From: DATHZQ01 sp965216945
GTDB taxonomy: Bacteria > Actinomycetota > Acidimicrobiia > Spongiisociales > UBA5794
Reading direction: 5' to 3'
Length of the DNA: 64,000 nt
NCBI GenBank assembly: GCA_965216945.1
Contig: CBDCGU010000003.1
Coordinates: 3,782,001 to 3,846,000, forward strand
This document shows positions 58,506-64,000 of this stretch, piece after piece. The position numbers and the translations under genes were made by a program. Positions within the stretch are counted from its first letter, which is position 1; every line of letters begins with the position of its first letter. The notes under the pieces were generated by a model, which had not been told where the DNA came from, searched no databases, and saw nothing but the letters and a program-made list of their open reading frames with translations.

Positions 58506-59699
58506 ATGGACATCGCCCAACTCGTCGACGACGCTCGCTCGCACCACGACGGCGTGGTGGCGCTCCGCCGCGACCTGCATCGCCACCCCGAGATCGGCAA
58601 CTACCTCCCCACAACGCGTGCCATCGTCGAAGCCGCCCTGGCGGATCTGCCTCTGGATGTGCACCGGCACGAGACGACCAGCGGCATCGTTGCGGTTCTC
58701 GGCGGCGAGCAGCCGGGGCCGGCGATCGTGCTTCGTGGCGACATGGATGCGCTGCGAATGCCGGAGGACACCGGCCTGCCTTTCGCCAGCGAGCACGAAG
58801 GCACGATGCACGCCTGCGGGCACGATCTCCACACCGCGATGCTGGTCGGAGCGGCCCGGCTGCTCAGCGAACGGCGCAGCGAGCTGCCGGGCCCCGTCGT
58901 GTTCATGTTCCAGCCGGGCGAGGAGGGTCATCACGGCGCCCGGTTCATGCTGGACGAGGGTCTCCTGGACGTGGTGGACCCCGCACCGACCCGGGCGTTC
59001 GCCATCCACGTGGGTACCGCCTACGCAAGCGGCACCATCCACCTGCGACCCGGTCCCGTCATGGCCTCCTCGGACGAGGTGCACATCGTCATCACGGGTG
59101 CCGGCGGGCACGCATCCGCTCCCCATCGTGCGGTCGATCCGGTGCCGATCGCGGCGGAGGTCCTCCTGGCGGTGCAACTCGCCGTCACCCGCCAACTGAA
59201 CGTCCTCGACCCGGGTCTGGTGACATTCGGCAAGATCACTGCAGGTACGACCCACAACGTGATCCCGGAGTCCGCAAGGCTCGAGGGTACGGTGAGGGCG
59301 CTGTCCGCAGAGACGAGGGAGAGCGTCCACGACATGCTGCGCCGCGTGGCTCGCCACGTGGCGACTGCGCATGGCGCCGAGGCATCGGTCGAGTTCAATC
59401 TCGGCTACCCCGTGACCGTCAACGACCCGGACTTCACCGCTTTCGTGACCGACACCGCCGCGGCACTCCTCGGCGAAGACGCGGTGGTGGAGATGCCCCA
59501 CCCGATCATGGGCTCGGAGGATTGGAGCTATGTGCTGGACGAGGTGCCAGGGGTGATGGCGTTCCTCGGTGCGTGCCCAGCCGACCTCGATCCGTTGTCG
59601 GCGCCGTCGAACCACTCGAACCGGGTGATCTTCGACGAAGCGGCGATGGCGACGGGCGTGGCGCTGCACTCCGCGGTGGCGCTGTCACACGCCGGCTGA
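58506..59699 (+). CDS. M20-family amidohydrolase
   Basis: A 397-residue enzyme of the N-acyl amino-acid amidohydrolase (HipO/AbgB-like) group. Metal-binding motifs are MHACGHDLHTAML, GEEGHHGARFMLDEG and PIMGSEDWSYVLDEVPG; the dimerisation lid has GGHASAPHRAVDPVPIAAEVLLAVQ. It removes acyl groups from amino acids. TAAGAT (58493-58498) ends 7 nt before the ATG (leaderless), and the RR operon is divergent. Confidence 0.93.
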   Translation: MDIAQLVDDARSHHDGVVALRRDLHRHPEIGNYLPTTRAIVEAALADLPLDVHRHETTSGIVAVLGGEQPGPAIVLRGDMDALRMPEDTGLPFASEHEGTMHACGHDLHTAMLVGAARLLSERRSELPGPVVFMFQPGEEGHHGARFMLDEGLLDVVDPAPTRAFAIHVGTAYASGTIHLRPGPVMASSDEVHIVITGAGGHASAPHRAVDPVPIAAEVLLAVQLAVTRQLNVLDPGLVTFGKITAGTTHNVIPESARLEGTVRALSAETRESVHDMLRRVARHVATAHGAEASVEFNLGYPVTVNDPDFTAFVTDTAAALLGEDAVVEMPHPIMGSEDWSYVLDEVPGVMAFLGACPADLDPLSAPSNHSNRVIFDEAAMATGVALHSAVALSHAG

Positions 59700-59769
59700 G
59701 AGACCCCGTCGAGGAAGAGATCGGCTCGGCCCCGAGCGGGGGGCACCGCCGCAGCCGCCGCCGGCTCGA

Positions 59770-60522
59770 TCAATGCGGGACGATCACCCGGCGGAGACCC
59801 TTGGGCACGCGGTACGGAGTCCACCGGTGCGGATCTCGCGACAGGCGGTCGGCGATGACCGCAAGCGCTGCCGGGTTGTTGCCCAGTCCGATGTGTGAAG
59901 CGCCCCGAATCTCGATGCTCTGCGTGGCGTCGTCGGGACCGGCCACACACGCCCTCCAGTCGACGACGCCGTCCAGGCGAGTGAATATGGACGTGGCCGG
60001 GACGGTGAGCGACCGTTCCCGCAGCTTGCGCCAGATCCATCGCTCGCCGGGACCCTCGAGACTGTCATACAGCTGCGATGCTCGCGAGCTGTCTCCCGGC
60101 TGCATGCGGAAGGGAGACGCAATCGTGACGACCGTACGCACCACCTCGGGGTATTCGCGGGCGAGGAGGCGGGCATAGATGCCGCCGAGACTCCAACCGA
60201 TCACCGACACCGGTCCTCCGTCGCCGGCCAGCGCCAGCAATCTCGCCTGCAGGGCCGTCACGACTTCTGGACGAGGCCCCAGATTGACGCCAAGCCCCCA
60301 CCCGCGGGCGTCGTAGCCGAGGCGGCGCAGTGCAAGACGCATCGCCGCAGTCGACGCATCCGGTGCCAGAAAACCGGGGATGACGAGCACGGTGTGGCCG
60401 TCTCCGCTTCGCAGGAAGCGCCGGAACGGGGAGGTGGCGATGAGAGAGACGAGCTCCAGCGGAGCGCGTATCTCCAACGCCGACAATGCCCACGATGGTG
60501 CGGTGTAGACCTCCTGAGTCAC
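59770..60522 (-). CDS. Alpha/beta hydrolase (lipase/esterase-like)
   Basis: A 250-residue protein. HTVLVIPGFLAPDASTAAMRLALRRLGYDARGW is the start typical of lipase-class alpha/beta hydrolases that work on lipids, followed by the elbow VSVIGWSLGGIYARLLAREYPEVVRTVVTIASPF (Ser in GWSLGG) and a C-terminal HIGLGNNPAALAVIADRL carrying the His. GTG at 60522 is chosen; the frame upstream of it is not coding. No gene partner, substrate unknown. Confidence 0.85.
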   Translation of the reverse strand: MTQEVYTAPSWALSALEIRAPLELVSLIATSPFRRFLRSGDGHTVLVIPGFLAPDASTAAMRLALRRLGYDARGWGLGVNLGPRPEVVTALQARLLALAGDGGPVSVIGWSLGGIYARLLAREYPEVVRTVVTIASPFRMQPGDSSRASQLYDSLEGPGERWIWRKLRERSLTVPATSIFTRLDGVVDWRACVAGPDDATQSIEIRGASHIGLGNNPAALAVIADRLSRDPHRWTPYRVPKGLRRVIVPH

Positions 60523-60652
60523 GGCGAAGATCGTAGAGCGAATCGCTCCGGATTCGATCGATCGCACGCACGCAGAGCGCAGTCGAGCCGCTTGACAGCG
60601 GGTGTACCTTGGAGTCGTCGCGGATGGTCGCTGGTGGTAGGAGGGTGTGTTG

Positions 60653-60847
60653 ATGGCGTGGTTCTGGTCCGATGATCTGGCTCGGCTGCTCATTGCCCGT
60701 GATGGTGTATCGCCTCGACGGGTCGCCGATTGGATTGCAGGACCGACAGCCCACCGCAGCGACCTCGATGCGCTGGCGTTCGCCCGGGCCTTGCTCGGCG
60801 ATGCGCCGCCCGCCAGCCAGGACGACGAGCAGACGTCAGCTGCTTGA
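60653..60847 (+). CDS. Small hypothetical protein (64 aa)
   Basis: A 64-residue protein with a strong site (GGAGGGTGTGTTG) before the ATG. It starts with an aromatic-rich segment (AWFWSDDLARLLIARDG) and ends in an acidic Gln/Ser tail. It has no recognised family. Its 3' end overlaps the convergent HhH gene by 12 bp. It may be real because of the ribosome site, but conservation cannot be judged here. Confidence 0.5.
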   Translation: MAWFWSDDLARLLIARDGVSPRRVADWIAGPTAHRSDLDALAFARALLGDAPPASQDDEQTSAA

Positions 60848-61489
60848 GGCGTCGTCCTCGCTCGGGCGCCGGTCGAGCTGAGCGGCCGCCGCCGCCCATC
60901 CGTCGATGTCGCTCCGCCCACGGGGGATGCCCAGCGCAGCCTCCAGGTGGCGTGCGTCGTCGGGTGTCAAAGCGGCAACCTGACCGTAGCTGATCAGGCC
61001 GAGGTCGCTCATCGCGGCGGCAAGGCTCGGGCCCACACCAGGGAGCGTTGTGAGATCGTCTGCGCCGGTGGCACCGGCGGCAGCCAAGCGCCGCGCAACG
61101 GCCGTCACGTGGGCCCGAGAGGCTGCAGGATCAGACATCTGAAGCTGGTTGGTCCCAGGCACCCGACGTTCCAGGGCACCAGCGTGCTCCTCCAGCGCCG
61201 CAAGCTCAGCCGCCAAGATCTCGCCCTTGTCGTTGGCTGCGCCGAGGTCGTGCTCCAACTCCGTGATGCGCTTGCGCGTGTCCGCCACCTCCGCTGCGGC
61301 GGAGGCCTCGGCCGCGGCGATCGACTGCCGAGCGCGTTCCCGCTCGGACTCGAGCCGTTGTTCCCAAGCGGCGTTCACTGATCGCTTGGTCGACCAGCGG
61401 GCAGCCACCCACGCCAGCCCGAATGAGACGGCGGCCGCTGCCACCATCCACAGCACGATCTCGGCGACGGCGTAGGCCGTTCCTCTCAC
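60836..61489 (-). CDS. Membrane-anchored coiled-coil protein with HhH-like domain
   Basis: A 217-residue protein. One N-terminal helix (AEIVLWMVAAAAVSFGLAWVAA) anchors it. Residues ~38-105 form a charged coiled coil (WEQRLESERERARQSIAAAEASAAAEVADTR). The C-terminal ~60 residues read LTTLPGVGPSLAAAMSDLGLISYGQVAALTPDDARHLEAAL, a helix-hairpin-helix pattern of the kind that binds DNA or other helices. GTG overlaps the stop of the upstream BON gene (GTGA). Function unknown; a DNA-to-membrane tether is possible but unproven. Confidence 0.7.
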   Translation of the reverse strand: MRGTAYAVAEIVLWMVAAAAVSFGLAWVAARWSTKRSVNAAWEQRLESERERARQSIAAAEASAAAEVADTRKRITELEHDLGAANDKGEILAAELAALEEHAGALERRVPGTNQLQMSDPAASRAHVTAVARRLAAAGATGADDLTTLPGVGPSLAAAMSDLGLISYGQVAALTPDDARHLEAALGIPRGRSDIDGWAAAAAQLDRRPSEDDASSS

Positions 61490-61854
61490 GAGAGAACGCC
61501 GCCGTGGACGATGGCCGCATCGCCGCTCTGCGTCTCCACGAGGGCGGTGGTATCGACGCGGCGCACACCGGGAACGGTCAACGCGACCCGGCAAATCTCG
61601 GCCACTTGCTCTGTCGTCGCCACTCCCGCGATGACAACGTCTCGACCCTCGACGGAGACGGTCAGGCCACTGAATCCTTCGCCGGCGAGAGCCTGCTCCA
61701 CGGCTGCCTCGACGTCGTCTTCGTAGTGCGCGACACCCCAGAACACGGCGGCGACCATGAGGCCGGCCAGCAGCAGCGCCAGCCACCAAATCACGGCTGG
61801 AACCGGGTCCGCCTCGGGGGCGGGTTCAGGTGCGGTCCTGGTCGATGTCTCCAC
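61486..61854 (-). CDS. Single-pass BON-domain protein
   Basis: A 122-residue protein with a Pro/Glu-rich start, one helix (VIWWLALLLAGLMVAAVFWGVA) and a C-terminal BON domain (VEAAVEQALAGEGFSGLTVSVEGRDVVIAGVATTEQVAEICRVALTVPGVRRV). BON domains bind lipid or polysaccharide and the envelope. GTG 61854 and GTG 61917 are both possible starts; I chose the one that leaves a normal-length N-terminus. It overlaps the coiled-coil gene by four bases. Confidence 0.8.
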   Translation of the reverse strand: METSTRTAPEPAPEADPVPAVIWWLALLLAGLMVAAVFWGVAHYEDDVEAAVEQALAGEGFSGLTVSVEGRDVVIAGVATTEQVAEICRVALTVPGVRRVDTTALVETQSGDAAIVHGGVLS

Positions 61855-61926
61855 AACGGGAGGGACACTACTGCGACCCCGGTTCCGATCAGGGGACTTC
61901 GGTGACCGTGGTGGCACAATCAGCCG

Positions 61927-62340
61927 ATGACATGGGAACGAGAAGTCATCGCACTCCACCAGTTCTTCCAACGCTGGTACCACGGCACGTGCGAACCGGG
62001 CGATTTGGCGACACTCGAGGCGGCACTGGCCGAGGACTTCACGATGGTCCTCCCCGGTGGCCGCATCGTCCGGCGGGCCGGCGTCATCGAGGGTATCGCC
62101 GGAGGATACGGCCGGGACCCCCACATCCGGATAGCCGTCGACGGCTTCGAGACGTTGGTGCAGCACATGGACTTCGTGATCGGTCGCTATGAGGAGCACC
62201 AGCAGACCCACGACTCACCGCCGTCACATCGAGTGAGCACCGTCGTCTTTCGCCGCCGGGCCGGCTCGGGCGCCCTCCGCTGGTTGACCGTGCACGAAAC
62301 TTGGGCGGCGCCGGGTGGTCCACCGGGTTCGGTCAGCTGA
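61927..62340 (+). CDS. DUF4440-like NTF2-fold protein
   Basis: A 137-residue NTF2-fold protein: VIALHQFFQRWYHGTCEPGDLATLEAALAEDFTMVLPGG, RRAGVIEGIAGGYGRDPHIRIAV and STVVFRRRAGSGALRWLTVHETW. No catalytic residues evident. It is divergent from the BON gene and its 3' end overlaps the stop of the paaK gene by 8 bp (convergent). A CACAAT hexamer 6 nt before the ATG is close to the leaderless pattern. Confidence 0.82.
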   Translation: MTWEREVIALHQFFQRWYHGTCEPGDLATLEAALAEDFTMVLPGGRIVRRAGVIEGIAGGYGRDPHIRIAVDGFETLVQHMDFVIGRYEEHQQTHDSPPSHRVSTVVFRRRAGSGALRWLTVHETWAAPGGPPGSVS

Positions 62341-63634
62341 CGGGATCCCGATCAGTTGTCTGTTCGAACACTCGCTTCGCCTTTCCCAGCTCGGTCCGAG
62401 GCACGCTGCCGGGATCGCCCACGACGACCCTGATACGCAGACGGACCGCCTCTGCAAGACGCGTCTCGAGCCGGGTGGCGATGGCCTCGCGCACGTCGCG
62501 CAGCCGGGAGTTGCGGAGCTCTACGCGAGCCTCCAGCTCCGGCAACGTCCCTCGCCGATCGATCACGATCGCATACTGCCCGCCAACGTCCGGGTCGTTC
62601 ATCAGCACGGTCTCGATCTGCCGCGGGTAGACGTTCACTCCCCGAATGATCAGCATGTCGTCCGCCCTGCCCTTCAGGCGCCCGATCCTGCGTGTCGTAC
62701 GACCGCATGGGCAGCTACCTGGAATGATCCGGGTGATGTCTCCCGTGCGGTAGCGCAACACGGGCTGCGCTTCTTTGGTGAGGGACGTGAGCACCAGCTC
62801 GCCCGGTGCGCCCTCCGGCACGGGATCCCCGGAGACCGGATCGACGATCTCGGGGAAGAAGTGGTCTTCCATGACGTGGAGACCGCCCTTGTTCTGCCAG
62901 CACTCCTGGGCGACCCCGGGACCGATGATCTCCGACAGGCCGTAGATGTCACAGGCGTGATAGTCGCCGCCCCACGCTGCCTCGAGCTTGGCCCGCAGGC
63001 CCTCGGACCACGCCTCTGCACCGTGGACTCCCCATCGCAGGGAGATACGATCGATCAGTCCGGCAGCGGCGGCCCGTTCGGCCAACAACAAGGCGAACGA
63101 CGGCGTGCACGCCAGACCGGTGGCTCCGAGATCGGCGAGCATCTCGATCTGGAATCCGACGTTGCCACCGGAGGCAGGAACCGCTACCGCTCCCAGCGCC
63201 TCGACTCCGAAGTGCAAACCCAGGCCCCCGGTGAAGAGCCCGTATCCGTAGGCGACATGCACGATGTCGCGCGACGTGCCACCTGCCAGTGCGAGTGCTC
63301 TGGCATTGACCTCGGCGAACACCGCGACGTCGTTGGGGGTGTACGCAACGATGGTCGGTTTGCCGGACGTTCCCGACGAGGCATGCACCCGCACGACTTG
63401 ATCGCGGGGCACGGCAAGCATGTCGTACGGATACGTGTCCCGGAACTCGGTCTTGTCGGTGAACGGCAGCTCGCGGATGTCGTCGATCGATCGAAGGTCA
63501 CCCACCTCCGCCGATTTGGAGCGCCAGTACGGCACCACCGTCCCGCGGACTCGTGCGAGGGTGGCGAGAAGCCGGTCCGACTGCAGCTTGCGCAACTCGT
63601 CGGCGCTCAGCCGCTCCACGTCGAATTGCGCCAT
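62333..63634 (-). CDS. paaK: Phenylacetate-CoA ligase family protein
   Basis: A 433-residue AMP-forming ligase. The ATP motif is VHASSGTSGKPTIVAY, followed by YGLFTGGLGLHFGVEALG, YGLSEIIGPGVAQEC, YRTGDITRI and GRLKGRADDMLIIRGVNVYPRQIE, all diagnostic of PaaK. It activates phenylacetate (or a similar aryl acid) to its CoA thioester. The rest of the paa pathway is not in this window, so the natural acid is uncertain. GGAGG lies 5 nt before the ATG at 63634. Confidence 0.92.
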   Translation of the reverse strand: MAQFDVERLSADELRKLQSDRLLATLARVRGTVVPYWRSKSAEVGDLRSIDDIRELPFTDKTEFRDTYPYDMLAVPRDQVVRVHASSGTSGKPTIVAYTPNDVAVFAEVNARALALAGGTSRDIVHVAYGYGLFTGGLGLHFGVEALGAVAVPASGGNVGFQIEMLADLGATGLACTPSFALLLAERAAAAGLIDRISLRWGVHGAEAWSEGLRAKLEAAWGGDYHACDIYGLSEIIGPGVAQECWQNKGGLHVMEDHFFPEIVDPVSGDPVPEGAPGELVLTSLTKEAQPVLRYRTGDITRIIPGSCPCGRTTRRIGRLKGRADDMLIIRGVNVYPRQIETVLMNDPDVGGQYAIVIDRRGTLPELEARVELRNSRLRDVREAIATRLETRLAEAVRLRIRVVVGDPGSVPRTELGKAKRVFEQTTDRDPVS

Positions 63635-63736
63635 ATCCACCTCCGGCGGGGATTATGCGTCGGTTCGGGTCGCCGGCCAAGCCGCAGCACCCTCGGCAGC
63701 AGGCTCGACACACCCAAGCCGAGAAGTGCCGTGGTG

Positions 63737-64000
63737 ATGTTCACGAGCTCCCTACCGCCGGTCGAATTGCGCGCCGAGCATCACCCGCCCACCGGCTTCA
63801 CAGGGCCGGCGTGCCGGTTGCGGCACGCCTCAGGCACCCAGCACCGGTCACACGACATCGACGCGGCCTGGCCCGCCTACCCCTCCGTCGTCGGCTACTT
63901 CGGTGGCATCTTCGCCGCGTGGTCCAACGCTCGGGCGATCCAGGGAGCGGTTTCGGCGTCGCCGTTCCGCCATGCCTGCGGGATGCTGACGTACTCTCGC
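63737..64000 (+). CDS. Partial ORF running off the window end
   Basis: An ATG-initiated frame (88 codons) stays open to the window edge. It includes PAYPSVVGYFGGIFAAWSNA, which looks like a soluble or weakly hydrophobic segment. It has no recognised family and no strong ribosome site (GTGGTG before the ATG). The minus strand also has an open frame at 63650-63745 without identity. Low confidence. Confidence 0.35.
   Translation, partial: MFTSSLPPVELRAEHHPPTGFTGPACRLRHASGTQHRSHDIDAAWPAYPSVVGYFGGIFAAWSNARAIQGAVSASPFRHACGMLTYSR

Noticed and set aside
59724..59737. Short hairpin GCTCGG/CCGAGC after the M20 gene
   Set aside because: Only a 6-bp arm with a 2-nt gap, common by chance in high-GC DNA; not convincing as a terminator.
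1..64000. CRISPR arrays, tRNA or rRNA genes, phage or integron elements
   Set aside because: I read both strands for regularly spaced repeats, tRNA cloverleaf motifs (GGTTCGAATCC-type arms) and integrase or transposase motifs and found none.

Overview
The window is GC-rich (roughly 63-65 % by eye) and densely coded on both strands, with many GTG starts and many start codons sitting 6-8 nt behind a TAnnnT box. Together with the gene families present (HxlR, PadR, ECF42-type sigma factor with a DGPF partner, Arr, an actinomycete-type Erm, DUF1697, DinB and M24 proteins) this points to a chromosomal segment of an Actinomycetota member, perhaps Acidimicrobiia-like. The class is inference. I see no rRNA, tRNA, CRISPR array, complete insertion sequence, phage or plasmid replication genes.

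Region 1 (1-20.6 kb) is accessory and partly decaying: short transcription units, each a small enzyme or stress protein beside its own one-component regulator (HxlR, winged-helix, TetR, PadR). Here are a rifampin ADP-ribosyltransferase (Arr) and a crotonase/TetR pair, with recognisable remnants between them: a glyoxalase N-terminus, a GNAT N-terminus, a MATE transporter, a glyoxalase C-terminus and the tail of a LuxR-type ATPase.

Region 2 (20.7-37 kb) opens with an Erm-type 23S rRNA methyltransferase gene. Its leader holds four alternately complementary segments and a possible 14-codon leader ORF, the layout of a translational attenuator. Then come hydrolases, GNATs, a PaaI thioesterase, two ArsR-SRPBCC modules, an azlCD amino-acid exporter pair, two TfoX-like proteins (one at 18.7 kb), two DUF1697 proteins (one at 13.2 kb), and an ECF42-type sigma factor with its DGPF partner. 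A tandem palindromic intergenic repeat lies at 26.64-26.76 kb.

Region 3 (37-64 kb) looks more stable and metabolic: a glycosyltransferase, a MerR regulator with an effector domain, a UPF0104 membrane protein, an ACT-domain regulator, a secreted lipase, a heterodimeric ABC exporter with complementary degenerate and consensus nucleotide sites, a thioredoxin/CcdA-like pair, a CapA-like lipoprotein, a possible AAC(3)-I-like acetyltransferase, an MFS transporter coupled to an Ldh-family dehydrogenase, an M24 peptidase, a two-component system, an M20 amidohydrolase, a membrane/coiled-coil/HhH protein with a BON partner, and phenylacetate-CoA ligase.

No single large novel system stands out. The points most worth following are the erm leader, the window-wide leaderless-promoter signature, the tandem palindromic repeat, the paired TetR operators, and the complementary degeneracy of the ABC exporter.
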